Shown: positions 1 through 10,546, counted from the first letter of the stretch. The stretch is DNA of 64,000 nucleotides from Bradyrhizobium tropiciagri (GCF_001189845.1 NZ_LFLZ01000014.1:85210-149209), one strand, 5' to 3'. Numbers and translations are program-made. The notes: generated from the letters alone by a model not told the origin.

Positions 1-1
1 A

Positions 2-223
2 GATTTTGAGGGTGGCGAATTCGTCGTATATCCGAGCCCGTACGAGCAGCAGGTATTTCGACCACCATTTGGTGCGGTGCTTGTCACAACATGTAGGCTG
101 CGGCATGAGGTGAAGCCTGTATCCGCCGGGGAGCGCCGGTCGCTGGTCTACTTCTGTTCGAAGCGCAGCGGCACAAACCGACGCGTCATCGAAAGCTCTA
201 CCAGTGGCCATGAAGCAAGTTAG
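2..223 (+). CDS. 2OG-Fe(II) oxygenase, C-terminal fragment
   Basis: The gene is cut by the left edge; 73 residues are visible before the TAG stop. The fragment carries the C-terminal half of the double-stranded beta-helix of a prolyl-4-hydroxylase-like oxygenase: an opening DFEGGEF, then RHEVKPVSAGERRSLVYF, where the His after R is the distal iron ligand and the Arg of GERRSL is the usual 2-oxoglutarate anchor. The HxD part of the iron site lies outside the window. The substrate cannot be told. The family assignment rests on this motif pair; nothing downstream is co-oriented closely enough to suggest an operon. Confidence 0.7.
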   Translation, partial: DFEGGEFVVYPSPYEQQVFRPPFGAVLVTTCRLRHEVKPVSAGERRSLVYFCSKRSGTNRRVIESSTSGHEAS

Positions 224-870
224 CTCGAGTACCTGCGAGTAAGTTGAGTGGCGCGGAGGTCTCACGCTGAGTTCGGCAGATCGCACCCATCTTGCAGAAG
301 ATCTGTCCTGCGAAGCGGTTTGTCGCTGCGGAACGCGCTGTCAAATCGGATCCGCCGAAGACCGTCGGCGAGAGCCATTCGGAAAGGAATGACGTGGTGA
401 CCCGCCCGCAGCGAGCTCGCGCGCACAAAGGGGGCGTCGGTCGTTCCAGATTCCACCGGAACGAGGTGACGAAGACGTTGGTCAAAGTAGGAACCGGGCG
501 CTTCGAGCAGTGAACACGTTTTTGCTGGGTCTATCTGTTTTGGAGGGCCAGCGCGGAGATGCGTTCGTTGGGCGCCGATCGTCAGCTGATCCGCCCGCTG
601 CAATGAGCGTGGCGATAGATGGTGGAATTCAGCGACCGAAATTGCTCTGGCTTAAGGGAGTCGGCGCAAACACCCGCGCGGACAGGCTGCTCCTCGCCCA
701 GGCTGCCAAAATGCTGAGCGGAGCCATGGAAGAAGCCACGATCGCACAACTTGCTTCATAAGAATACTGGGGCAACATCGCGGCACGACCTCGTCACTGT
801 TTTCGAACTGCGGGTGTTCCGGCACGTGCTCGACCGTGTTGTCGCGCCGCTCGTAGAAAGCTGCGGGCTC
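224..870. other. No recognisable gene
   Basis: Short overlapping frames exist on both strands, but none has a convincing start, ribosome site or known motif. It is probably eroded intergenic DNA upstream of the effector promoter. Confidence 0.5.
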
Positions 871-892
871 GTCAGGTTCTCGACAGCTATCC
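871..892 (+). promoter_or_regulatory. tts box upstream of the nopD-like gene
   Basis: The sequence GTCAGGTTCTCGACAGCT matches the rhizobial TtsI-binding tts box (GTCAG-N-TT-N-TCGAAAGCT) with one mismatch. It lies about 180 bases upstream of the effector start at 1073 on the same strand. It implies flavonoid/NodD-TtsI-controlled expression together with the type III secretion genes. Confidence 0.8.
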
Positions 893-1072
893 GGCCTAGC
901 AAAACAGGCGGATGCTGGGACCATTTGGGACGGTGTGTGCGAAACCAGAGTTTAGTGCAAGGGGCAGGCGAAGAAAAGCGGTTAGCTGATGCTCTAATCG
1001 CACTCGCTCGATTGCCCGATTGTCCATGCGGCAGCCGAGACCCAGATATTTCACCGTCGAAAGTGACAGCGA

Positions 1073-4000
1073 ATGAACTTTCCCTCTCCTGGTCGCGCGC
1101 TTCAGCAGTCGGGCAGCGTGGGCGCGCAAGACAACTCGTCGGTCTCCCCCTCGGCGGACGCGGCGGCGTTCGAACAACAGCTGGGAGAGATCGCCGATGC
1201 GGGTAGTGGCGTGCCGGAGCAGACCTCCGCCCGGCTGGTCGGCGCATGGCGAAGCGAGGGGCTGCCCCTTACGGATACCGATGAGCACGAATATTCGACG
1301 CTATCGCATGGCGGAAGCTCTCGGGCGATGCTGGTGCCCTCCGTGCAGCAGCCGAGTCAGGCAGTGTGGGCTTTTGCAGGCCGTAGCAGCGAGCCCCTTT
1401 ATTTTGAAGATGTGCCTCTCGTCGAGGGACTAAGAGCGGCACTCATCAAGCGCGGATTCAAGGAGCGTACGGCGAAGGGGCACGTCGATTCTCTTCTCAG
1501 ATTTGGACGCTGGCTCGTTCAACACAGCAAGCAGGGAATTGCCGAGCGTCTTCACGACAGTACGCTGAACAGCGATGCAGCGGCTTTCAAAGAGAGTGGC
1601 GAGCGGGGTATCCTCACTGCGCTCGCCCATCTGCGGACCTCTCAGGTGGCGGGCGGAGTGGAGTTGATCCCGTCGCGGGCTAGCCCCTTTGCTCAGGACG
1701 CCGAGCTCATCAAGGAGTACAAGTCGACTGTCATTAACGAGCGTAAGAAGGAAGCAGCGACGGCATACAGGTATGGAACTGCCCTAGGCAGATTCAGTAA
1801 GTACCTGCGTAACAATGCCAAGTCCGCCATCGCTGCCCGGCTTCACGACAATTCGCTGGATGAAGACCTCATGCGCTATGAGGCCACCCCTGGTTATCAC
1901 CCGAAGGTTCGAGCTGCACTGACCGACTTGCGAAAGACACTGGCTGGCGATGACGCGGTCGAGCTTGATGGCGGTATTCGTCCCGACTCGGAAGCCGCGG
2001 CCGTAACGGGTGAAATGTGGCCGGCAGACGCCGTTGCGCCCGACAGCGTGTGGCAGCGAACGGTCGGCTGGCCAGAGATGCTGCCTGCGCAAGGTCACGA
2101 GCAGGATGCGCCCTCGAGCGTCATGGATCAACCGAGCCCCTCGGGCTATCTTGCGCCGCGAGCAGGCCAGGTCGGGCGCAGCGCCGATCTCCTTTATTCC
2201 GAGGATATTCCCCTCATTCTCGGGCTTAGGGAGGCGCTCCTCAGGGGCGGGGCCGCCGAGAGCACAGCCAGGAGCAATGTCGATTATCTTTTAGGCTTCG
2301 ACCGCTGGCTCTTTGGCAACGACAGGCCGGCAATGGCGGAACGGCTTGACCGCGAGATGCTGGATGAAGAGATCGAGGAATTCATAGCAAAGGGCGGTGC
2401 CACGAACGTGCGTACGGCACTGGCTCATTTGCGGACCTCTCAAGCAGCGGGCGGAGTTGCGCCGGTCGCAGGCCAACCTGACCTAAAGGCCTATCCGGAC
2501 GACGCGGCACGCATCAAGCAGTACAAGGAAGACGCGGCGGCCGCCGGCACATCAAAGATTGCCAGGACCTATGCAAGCGTTATGACCGATTTCAGTCACT
2601 ACCTGCGCGAAAACAACAGGCAGAGCATTGCCGCTCGCCTCGACGAGGATGGGCTGGATAAGGATCAGTCGCTCATCGAAGATATGGATCTCTATCGGCA
2701 ATCCGGTGGCTCCAGGGCGATCCGTGCCGCGCTAAAGCATTTGCGGACCGGTGCGAGAAAACCCGCATCTCTGCATGCTGAGGATGCAACGCTCATTTCC
2801 GGCCTCGAGAACGCACTCATTAAGGCGAACTTCGAGAAGATCACCGCCCAGACCAATGTGCGGATTCTCCGAAGATTCAGCCGATGGCTTGTTGCAAACG
2901 AAAAGCTGGCCATTGCTGCCAGGCTTTACGATAAGTCGCTGGATAAGGATGCAGCAGCTTTTGACAAGAGCGGCAAACGGCGCGCTCTCACGGCACTGGC
3001 ACATCTGCGGGCCTCACAGTCGGCAGACGGAATTGCACCCAATGCAAGTCGCGCCAAAACAGTCGCGAACCTCTTCCATCCCGAAGACGCGCAGCTTGTT
3101 TCGGCGCTTGAGAAGGCACTCGTCGCAGCCAGATACGAAGAGGCAAGCGCCCAGGCGATCGCCCGTCATATTCGCAAATTGAGCCAGTGGCTGTTAGCAA
3201 ATAACAAACCGGCGATTGCCGCCCGGACCGGAGAGGAGTCGCTTGATAAAGATGCCGCGTCATTTAAGGCGAATGGGGGCGAGCAGCAGATCACGGTGTC
3301 ACTGGCTCATCTGCGGGCCTCTCAGTCGGCTGCCGGGATTGCGCCAAGGAAGCCCCGTGCTGAGCTCAGCCCTTATCCCGAAGATGCGGACCTGATCAAA
3401 GACTACAAAGCCGCAGAATCCCGGCCGACTGCCAGAAACTATGCACCTTTCCTTATCGGTTTCAGTAATTACTTGCGCCAAAACCACAAGCAGAGCATTG
3501 CCGCCCGACTATCCGACGAGTCGCTGGATGAGGATGTCGAGACCTACAAGAGGTCCGGCGGTCATGCAAAGACCAGTGCCGCACTGGCACATCTGGCCAA
3601 ATCGGCCGCAGGTGTTCACGCCGTGGACCTCAGGCGCACGGCTGATAAGCTGCGCCGGACAATGCACCACTAGGAGCCGCCAATTCGCCTGTGGAGTTGC
3701 CACGGAAGAGTACGACCATCTCTCGGCGGTACCGCCTGCAGCCAGCACCCTCTCGCCGCTCGCGCGGATTCCGTACCCTCACGAGGCTCCAGATCCCGGT
3801 GAGCACGTAGACCCCTTGAGCGAGAACTACGAGAATGCGATTGCCGCAGACGGGCTGATCAATGCACCTGATTGGGGCGATTTCCTCTCCACCGAGCACG
3901 TTTTTGGCGATGATGAGCACGAGGCGGCGGGCGCTAGACCGGCGAAGAGGCAAAGGATCGACAATGCTCCGCAAAACGGCGCGTTCGAGCGGTAGTCGAG

Positions 4001-5128
4001 CCAGATCAGCGTTTCAATAGCCGAAGCGTTGGCGCAGCCTCCAGCCAATCAGCCGGATGCTTCTGTTTCACAGGAACAGAGTGGACAAGGCTACGGGACG
4101 CCGCCGCAAGCTGCCTCGGGGGACGTTGTGGACGCCGCTTCGCAGCAAGGACCGCCGCAGGGACCTGTCAGCTGGCCATTGCTTCTGCCGACGGCTTACG
4201 ATCAGGATCAGCTCTGGGGGGCGTTGGAAGACCTTCCGGCGTGGTCCGGGTTAGCCAGCCCCGAGCGCGCGCCGGAGGCAGAGCAAGTAGCACGGACGGC
4301 AACGGCTGGATCCACCTCGAGCTAGTCGCTGCCGACGTCGCCCGACTTTGATTGGAGCATGCTGCCGGCAACGCCATCCTCTGTCGAGACGCGTTCGTCT
4401 GATGTCGAGCGGGGTGTCGAGGCCCTGATTGATTTGCTGTCTCAAGAATTGCGTGATGAAGGCCAGCTTGCGCCATCACGCACGCCAACTGATGCCGGGA
4501 CCGAAGGCGTGACTCCCACAACCTCGGTGGATGGGCACAGCGGACAGCGGCTTGGCCTGACCGAATGGTTGCAGGACGAACATATCGCCGCCGATTACGC
4601 CCCGGTTGAAGAGGAGTTGTATTGGAACAATCCAGATCTTGCTCGCCAGACCGGATTCGCACAGCCGGCGCAAGCCCAGCTATTGCGCCTGGTTCCGAGT
4701 AAGAGCGACCGCCTGCAGATCCTGCTGCAGATCTTCAATGAGGATGATACAGATGTCGCCAACTTCTTGTTCGTTCCGGTGAATGATGCTGGAGTTGGGG
4801 GCGGCGGATCGCATTGGTCGCTGCTGCTGGTTGTTTGGCGCGTGCCGACAGCAGCGATTGCCTATCACTATGACTCGCCGGGCTTTGCAACAGTGCCGTT
4901 GCAGAATAGCTCGCAGCACGTCTCGGCTCCCGCTTTCAAGCGGGACGGATGGCCCAGCAGCAGAACGGCTATGAATGCCGAGTCTTCGTGGTGGACGCGA
5001 CGCGAGCGCCGGTCGGACGATTGGCGCAAGGAGAGCGGCCGGACCGTGAGCCGCTGCACCTCGATCGCCTCATCGCCGATCGACCGGCACTTCGGGATCG
5101 CCTCAGGACTGATCGCGGCTCGCGCTGA
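1073..5128 (+). pseudogene. NopD/XopD-like type III effector (SUMO protease), broken
   Basis: The first 866 codons are open and hold seven degenerate repeats of about 90 residues, from about residue 105 on. Each contains an ED-x-L start, an RFSxWL core, IAARL and an ALAHLR end. The frame then shifts near 3660. Coding continues through two in-frame TAG codons (3993-3995 and 4323-4325), past a nuclear-localisation-like PAKRQR, into a C48 Ulp/SUMO-protease domain. Another shift near 4945 precedes the last 60 codons. All three catalytic residues survive: His codon 4812 (GSHWSL), Asp codon 4872 (HYDS), Cys codon 4976 (QNGYEC). The layout matches XopD/NopD/Bel2-5 effectors that act in the plant nucleus. 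As sequenced it can make only the repeat region. A sequencing artefact is unlikely to explain four separate lesions. Confidence 0.8.
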
Positions 5129-5318
5129 CGGACTCCATCGGACCGCCGGTTTTCGCTCGGATCAGTCTCCGGTTGAACAGCGCAGCCGGCAACGGATATC
5201 CGCATCATGCGAGACGGACGCGGATTTCGGGGCACCTCCCAGATACCGTTCTCCAGCACGCTACCGGAAGCAGGGGCAAGTTCGAGTGCCAGGATAGATG
5301 TGGCTACTGTGATTCCAA

Positions 5319-6635
5319 TCAAACCAGTATGAGGAGCCGTTGTTTCAGATCGCCGGCGGCGGCCCGGTCGTACGCAATCACGAGGCACTCCACCGTGCCA
5401 GCGTCCTCGTCAACGGCAAGCGGGATCACGCCCTGCTTGCGTGTGCCATCGAATAGAAAACCCTCCTTGGCGAAACGTTCATGTGCAGTCCGGAGCGAAC
5501 TCGATCGAACGTTCCTCACGGATGAAATAACGTAGGAGCCGGAGTAGTCGAAGCCCAGGAGCCGGACGGCAATGCTGTGCAACACCGAGCCGCCACCCCA
5601 GCGGCCGTTCGCTTCATTGAATAGCAGCCGTCCGTCGTTCGCGAAAATTGCGTCAATATTAATTGGTCCGCGATATCCTAGATTGCGGACAAGGGATACG
5701 AATCGGTAGGCATGCGCCTGCGCAGTCAACCATTGCTCATTCCCCAGATCGCTTGGAAGCTCAAGTCCTGTCCAGATCAGAGCCCGTTCAGATCGATCGG
5801 TGCTCCGGCGTAGTCGAATATTCCCACTGTTGATGAAAGTGATGGAGCCATCACGCTCGATTTCATACTCGAGATAGAACAGAGTTCGCGCCAAGTGGTA
5901 CGATTCGACCACCAGCGTCTTGCATGACGCAGTTGTCATCTCAGACCAAAGTACGTCCGGATCGAACGACGGCCAGGCAATCTGTCGGGTCTCTCTCGCC
6001 CCGGGTAGCGGACCGTCTTCATTGCTGCTCAGAATGACATTTCCGACCCCGCCGGCCCCATTGTCCAGCTTCACAATCACCCTGCCGGTTTCGTGCCGGA
6101 GCGAGTTGACCGCTCGGAACAGTTCGTTCGAATTCGTCGTTATGGAACCATTGGGCAACGGAAGTGCGACACTTGTCGCCAGTTGACGGAAGTGGCTCTT
6201 GCGGTTCAATAGATCAGGCCCACGCTGTAGAGCGAATTCGTCGCCAGTCTGCTGTATACCCAGCACGGACGCCAGCCGCGCCACGCCTTCGCTGGAGTAG
6301 CAGGGATACATGCTCCAGGATGATTTCTGACGAATATGCCTGTTGATTTGCTCAACCATGCTGTTGGACAGCAGTGCGTAATCGTTGAGAATCGGCGCTT
6401 CGCGGCCGCCTCCAGGTACAAGCAATGAAAGACTGGAGGCGTCGAAATTAAGCGTCGCGCCAACGTAGGAGAGCAGATCCGTCGGGATAGATAGGGGGGA
6501 CACTATCAGATCGCCCTCCTGAGCAAACCACGCCGAACGGTAAACCGAGTTGCCGGCAAGCGAAAGTTGAGCTGCTACCAGATCGGAGCCCGACATTTGC
6601 GCCGTGCCGGCATTCATGATTATGATCCGCGGCAT
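5319..6635 (-). CDS. ATP-grasp peptide ligase (PGM1-like)
   Basis: 438 residues. An N-terminal pre-ATP-grasp segment (about 1-120) is followed by an ATP-grasp fold with the phosphate loop KLDNGAGGVGN near residue 190, and the metal-binding end NIDAIFANDG...NEANGRWGGGS near 350. The C-terminal 50 residues (GVIPLAVDEDAGTVECLVIA) resemble the PGM1_C tail. Such enzymes join amino acids or peptides through an acyl-phosphate; PGM1 itself adds an amino acid to a ribosomal peptide in pheganomycin biosynthesis. It ends the long minus-strand series here, 165 bases after the AMP ligase, which also activates carboxylates. AAGG lies just before the ATG. Substrates are unknown; the PGM1 relation is from motif memory. 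Confidence 0.7.
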   Translation of the reverse strand: MPRIIIMNAGTAQMSGSDLVAAQLSLAGNSVYRSAWFAQEGDLIVSPLSIPTDLLSYVGATLNFDASSLSLLVPGGGREAPILNDYALLSNSMVEQINRHIRQKSSWSMYPCYSSEGVARLASVLGIQQTGDEFALQRGPDLLNRKSHFRQLATSVALPLPNGSITTNSNELFRAVNSLRHETGRVIVKLDNGAGGVGNVILSSNEDGPLPGARETRQIAWPSFDPDVLWSEMTTASCKTLVVESYHLARTLFYLEYEIERDGSITFINSGNIRLRRSTDRSERALIWTGLELPSDLGNEQWLTAQAHAYRFVSLVRNLGYRGPINIDAIFANDGRLLFNEANGRWGGGSVLHSIAVRLLGFDYSGSYVISSVRNVRSSSLRTAHERFAKEGFLFDGTRKQGVIPLAVDEDAGTVECLVIAYDRAAAGDLKQRLLILV

Positions 6636-6662
6636 CAGTGACCTTTGCGCATTGGGATGTGA

Positions 6663-6806
6663 TCAGAGCGAGAGACGGTCAACAGTGGCGAAGTCGCTGC
6701 AGCACAGCCTGTAGATGCCCAGGCGGAAAAGCTCATTTTGCGCCGTCACGATGTCACCTGCGGGGTCGCTGAGAAGTACAGCTAGCGTGCAATCCGCTGA
6801 ACTCAA
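6663..6806 (-). CDS. Possible 47-residue ORF between two ligases
   Basis: An open frame starting with TTG overlaps the stop of the AMP ligase by 4 bases and ends 27 bases before the ATP-grasp ligase. It reads as a mixed hydrophobic/acidic peptide with LAVLLSDPAGDIV and two adjacent cysteines (RLCCSDF). No good ribosome site is visible. It is listed because it fills the gap in an otherwise compact operon next to a peptide ligase, whose relatives can use ribosomal peptides. It may equally be chance. Confidence 0.25.
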   Translation of the reverse strand: MSSADCTLAVLLSDPAGDIVTAQNELFRLGIYRLCCSDFATVDRLSL

Positions 6807-8338
6807 TTGCCATTTGCTTTGTAACTTGATCTCGCGTCAGCCTTCTTCAGCATGAAATGCTGGGCCTTGCCCAACGCAGTTTTCGGTAGCTCTGGCGTGA
6901 AAATGATCTCGTGCGGTACCTTGAAACGGGCGAGCTGCGACCGGACATGCGCGATCAGCGCTTCTGCTTCGATCCGGGCGCCCGGTCGCCTGATTACATA
7001 AGCGACCGGTACTTCTTCCCAACGAGGATGCGGTCGACCGATGACGGCGCAATCTGCAACATCCGGATGACCAACAAGCACACGTTCAACTTCGGCCGGA
7101 TAGATGTTCTCTCCACCGGAAATGATCAGGTTCTTCTTGCGGTCATGCACCCAAAAATACCCGTCGGCGTCGCGACTACCAATGTCGCCGGTGCGATACC
7201 AGCCACCGTCCAGAGCCTTGCGGGTTGTCTCTTGATCCTCCCAGTATCCGCAGAAGACGTTGGGCCCGCGTACTGCGATCTCGCCTGCGCCACCGGCCGG
7301 CAGCGTGTGCCCAGCATCATCTATGATCGCAGCTTCGCAACACAGACCTGCGAGGCCGCTCGATCCCTCGGGCACGAGACCCCCGCCGAGCTTAGTATAC
7401 ACAGCGATCGGGCAGGTCTCCGTCGAACCGTAAACCTGCAGGACCGGCACGCCGCGCGCGACAAAGAGCTCGACAAGATCGTGGGGCACCATAGTAGATC
7501 CGGTACAGATTGCCCTGAGCGCGGAGAGGTCGGTGCTATCCCATCGGGCATTCTCGGTCAGGGCTCGCATCATGGCTGGCACCAAAACTGCCAGAGTGGG
7601 TCGATCGCGCTCGAACGCATCGAGAGTGGTCTCCGGTGTAAAGCGGCTGTGAATAGTAACCGTCGCGCCGTGATGCAAACTGGGCGTCGTCTGGATGTTT
7701 AGTCCACCGACGTGGAACAGTGGCAGGACAGTCAAGGCGTGATCGGCCGAGGTGAGGTCATGCATGTGCTGACTCATGACGCCGTTCCAGAGCAGCGCTT
7801 CCTGACGCAGTACGGCACCTTTCGGTCGTCCTGTCGTGCCCGAAGTGTAGACGATCAAAAGCGGGCAAGACAGCTCCGCACCCGGATTGCGTCCGTCACC
7901 ACAGTCTGCGTCCAGAAGATCGTCCAGTTTGTTTCCGCCGATAGGTACGAAGTCTAGCCCGACAACAGAAACAGAAGGCAGTTGCGTCGCGACAATAGGC
8001 AAGACTGCGTCGAAGGACCGCTCAACTAGCAACACGTTTGCTCCTGAGTCGGACAGAATGAACAGCTGCTCGACGGGCGCGAGGCGCCAATTTAAAGGTA
8101 CGAGAATTGCGCCGAGCCGCGCGCACGCATACAGCAGCACGAGATAGTCTGGTCGGTTCAGGCTAAGGATCGCGATCCGGTCTCCTCGCTCTACCCCGAA
8201 CTGGCTCTTGAGGGCGCAAGCCGCCCGCCCTATCAGGCGATTGAGGCTCGCGTAGCTTAGAGTCTGCTCCTCGAAACGGATGGCGGCTTTATCAGGAGCA
8301 TACGCTGCGTTGCGTTCAACTAATGTGCAGAGGTCCAA
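6803..8338 (-). CDS. Acyl-CoA synthetase / AMP-forming ligase
   Basis: 511 residues, normal for the ANL superfamily. The P-loop YTSGTTGRPKGAV lies near residue 165, the adenylate motif YGSTE near 305, and the hinge and catalytic C-terminal region GDIGSRDADGYFWVHDRKKN near 395, ending with a conserved Lys in PKTALGKAQ. The enzyme makes an acyl-adenylate and then a thioester, most likely acyl-CoA. Translation starts at a TTG, with GGAG six bases upstream; no better ATG exists. It sits between the M20 peptidase and the ATP-grasp ligase on the same strand. The acid it activates cannot be read from sequence; medium-chain, aryl or MenE-like substrates are all possible. Confidence 0.85.
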   Translation of the reverse strand: MDLCTLVERNAAYAPDKAAIRFEEQTLSYASLNRLIGRAACALKSQFGVERGDRIAILSLNRPDYLVLLYACARLGAILVPLNWRLAPVEQLFILSDSGANVLLVERSFDAVLPIVATQLPSVSVVGLDFVPIGGNKLDDLLDADCGDGRNPGAELSCPLLIVYTSGTTGRPKGAVLRQEALLWNGVMSQHMHDLTSADHALTVLPLFHVGGLNIQTTPSLHHGATVTIHSRFTPETTLDAFERDRPTLAVLVPAMMRALTENARWDSTDLSALRAICTGSTMVPHDLVELFVARGVPVLQVYGSTETCPIAVYTKLGGGLVPEGSSGLAGLCCEAAIIDDAGHTLPAGGAGEIAVRGPNVFCGYWEDQETTRKALDGGWYRTGDIGSRDADGYFWVHDRKKNLIISGGENIYPAEVERVLVGHPDVADCAVIGRPHPRWEEVPVAYVIRRPGARIEAEALIAHVRSQLARFKVPHEIIFTPELPKTALGKAQHFMLKKADARSSYKANGN

Positions 8339-8466
8339 CTAAATCTCCATATGATCCAGCTCCGCGCAACGGTTCGGACAGGCCTCGCAATGCGCTTGCG
8401 AGGCCCACCACATGGTTCGGTGCCCGTTGCACAAGCGACAATCACACCCTTCGGCAGGACAAGCAG

Positions 8467-8742
8467 CTATTGATTGTTGTCACTGTTGCAATCAACGGAT
8501 ATTGCCGGGCGAATCGCAGGCGACTGATTACTCATTCTGTTCGGCTCGGCGGCGGTCGTGTGCATCTGCCGGTAGTGGTAGGCGCACCATGACGACTGTT
8601 TCTTGCCCGGTCTTTGACAGACGGGCTCGCCGCACATATAGGCAGCTCTGGTATCTCCATCCTTAAAGCCGACGACAGCCCGGCATTGGCCTTCAATATG
8701 GTCGATCAACAAGACCTTGTTGACGCCGTCAGGCTCTTTCAA
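8467..8742 (-). CDS. GcrA-like small regulator
   Basis: About 91 residues from a TTG start with GGAG seven bases upstream. The middle holds the GcrA C-terminal signature: CRAVVG, then YMCGEPVC, then SSWCAYHYRQMH, i.e. paired Cys/His likely to hold a metal. In alphaproteobacteria GcrA binds sigma-70 RNA polymerase and methylated promoters of cell-cycle genes. This copy lacks the N-terminal helix-turn-helix, so it is a truncated or accessory member. Its start overlaps the end of the upstream 122-residue ORF by 14 bases, suggesting coupled translation. Its role in the island is unknown. Confidence 0.6.
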   Translation of the reverse strand: MKEPDGVNKVLLIDHIEGQCRAVVGFKDGDTRAAYMCGEPVCQRPGKKQSSWCAYHYRQMHTTAAEPNRMSNQSPAIRPAISVDCNSDNNQ

Positions 8743-9097
8743 CTTGCTGCTCCAGGATACCGGGCAATCTCTTCGGTGCCGTTCCGGTCACGCCGAGTGA
8801 CACTTGCAGCTGGGGCCCTTTGAAAGCCTCTGGAGGCTCACGGCCTGTCGCACATCTGCGCGACGAGAATGCGCCGGCAGGCCGGCATGAGCGGAGCGAA
8901 GAGCCGGTTCGACGGACTGCTTCTGGGGTCGTGCGGCAACCACAGTGTAGCGGTTCTGAAACGCCCAACCATTTGCAACTAGCCGCGAGCCGTAAGGCTG
9001 CGGTCAAGACGCGCTGCGTCACTGTTTCGACCGAAAGGCCGTCAGGGATGAAGATCATGACCAACCAGTGCGGGGTTGTTCTGACCAGCTCAGACAT
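8729..9097 (-). CDS. Hypothetical protein, 122 residues
   Basis: The ATG has a strong ribosome site (GGAAGGA, eight bases upstream), which argues that the start is used. The first 45 residues look protein-like (MSELVRTTPHWLVMIF, then a helix rich in Ala/Leu). The rest is rich in Arg, Pro, Ser and Cys and may follow a frameshift. No family recognised. It overlaps the GcrA-like gene. Confidence 0.4.
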   Translation of the reverse strand: MSELVRTTPHWLVMIFIPDGLSVETVTQRVLTAALRLAASCKWLGVSEPLHCGCRTTPEAVRRTGSSLRSCRPAGAFSSRRCATGREPPEAFKGPQLQVSLGVTGTAPKRLPGILEQQVERA

Positions 9098-9150
9098 TCG
9101 TCAATCCTTCCAGTCGCGCGGCGGCGGATGAAGATGCGTGCCAACCGTGA

Positions 9151-9189
9151 GATCGTACAACTTAACGTTACGTCCGATTCAAGCCCTTT
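9151..9189 (+). repeat. Dispersed 40-bp repeat, copy A
   Basis: This copy reads GATCGTACAACTTAACG then ttacgtccGATTCAAGCCCTTT. It aligns with copies at 18283, 49640 and 50363, all in the same orientation. It is the most diverged of the four in its centre. It lies in the 324-base gap before the M20 peptidase gene, where nothing else is recognisable. Confidence 0.6.
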
Positions 9190-9421
9190 CTGACAACCTC
9201 GCATGAACATGCCAAAGGTATGTCGGGACGGACCTCCGGGACGGGTAGAGAGCTTCTAGCGCGCGATCTGCGTCAGAAAGTTGCGCTCCCATAAGAATGG
9301 TTCTGCGGCTGGCAGGGCCCTTGTCGAAAAGGCTTCCCACGTCCAGCGATCGAGTGCTCGCTACCAGGAGCCGATTGCGCGACACCTTCCGCTTAAGTTC
9401 GCTCGCCTACCGATGCGTGGA

Positions 9422-10546
9422 TTATCGCAGTGTCTGATAGAGGCGATACAGCAGCCGCGCGCGAGGTTCGATCGATGAAATATAGAGTTGCTCATGATGC
9501 GTGTGCGCGCCCTTGCCGTCTACGCCGAGGCCATCGAGGGTTGCGGTATGCGGCGCGGTGAAATTGGCGTCGGAGCCGCCGCCGCTAAACGCGTCGAGCA
9601 ACTCGAAGCCAATCTCAGCGGCTAGTTGCCTGGCGTGTTCGTAGAGCGTGGCGCCGGCCTTGCTCTTCTCATAGGGAGGACGGTTCAAGCCGCCCGATAC
9701 TTTCAGGCGAACGCCATCGGTGCGCGAGGTGATTCGGAGAATTCTCGGCACCAACTCGTCTGCATGTGCCATAGTCGGCACGCGCAGGTCGACTTCCGCA
9801 TGGGCCTGTTCGGCAATTACGTTCGGCTTGGTGCCGCCGCGGACGACGCCAACGTTGACGGTGATGCCGCGCGAAAGATCGTTCATCGCCTCGAGCGTCT
9901 GGATCACATTGGCTAGCTCCCGGATCGCGCTACGGCCGTCTTCGGGGCGTTCGCCGGCGTGCGCCGGCGCGCCCTTGATGAACACATCGAAGCGGCCAAC
10001 ACCCTTCCGCCCGGTGACGATCTTGCCGCCGTCGCGCGCTGGTTCGGTAACCAGCACATATATTGCCTTGCGGCCCTCGGCCTCGATCAGCGCCCGCGAG
10101 GTCGGACTGCCGATCTCCTCATCCGACACGTAGAGGTGGGTGATGCCGAGCGGCGGGCGCGCGTCGTCGGCGCAGATCTGCCGAAATGCATGATAGGCTA
10201 GATAGGCGCCGCCCTTCATGTCGTAGGTACCCGGGCCGAACGCGCTGTCACCGTTGATCTTGAACGGTAGTCGTCTTATGAATCCCATCGGATGAACCGT
10301 GTCGAGATGGCTCAACACCAGAATGCCCGGCACGCCCTGTCCCCAGGACGAGCGCGTGATCAGGTGATCGCCGCAACCTTCACGTCCCGCAATGCGCTCG
10401 ATGGTAGCCGGCAGGTCGCGATAGCCGGCCGCGACGACGTCAGCCAGCTTGTTGAGCTGATCCGGCCGTTCCGTCGGGGACTCGATCTCGACCCAGCGAC
10501 GGATGCCATCGAGGATCGCGGAAGTTTCAAACGGGTAACTGGACAT
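9422..10546 (-). CDS. M20 family metallo-carboxypeptidase
   Basis: 374 residues with the full M20 metal site: LSHLDTVHP near residue 82, the bridging Asp in GPGTYDMKGG near 112, the general-base pair SDEEIGSP near 146, and a C-terminal His in the HTHHEQ region near 350. A dimerisation insert with AHAGERPEDGRSAI is present. The closest match is the carboxypeptidase G2 / glutamate carboxypeptidase branch, which removes C-terminal Glu or acyl groups from amino acids. It is cytosolic, with no signal peptide. In this operon it could trim or deprotect an amidated intermediate. ATG start; same strand as its neighbours. Confidence 0.85.
   Translation of the reverse strand: MSSYPFETSAILDGIRRWVEIESPTERPDQLNKLADVVAAGYRDLPATIERIAGREGCGDHLITRSSWGQGVPGILVLSHLDTVHPMGFIRRLPFKINGDSAFGPGTYDMKGGAYLAYHAFRQICADDARPPLGITHLYVSDEEIGSPTSRALIEAEGRKAIYVLVTEPARDGGKIVTGRKGVGRFDVFIKGAPAHAGERPEDGRSAIRELANVIQTLEAMNDLSRGITVNVGVVRGGTKPNVIAEQAHAEVDLRVPTMAHADELVPRILRITSRTDGVRLKVSGGLNRPPYEKSKAGATLYEHARQLAAEIGFELLDAFSGGGSDANFTAPHTATLDGLGVDGKGAHTHHEQLYISSIEPRARLLYRLYQTLR

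Noticed and set aside
7574..7590. Sigma-54-like TGGCACCAAAACTGC on the plus strand
   Set aside because: Lies inside the AMP ligase coding region, with no plus-strand gene downstream.
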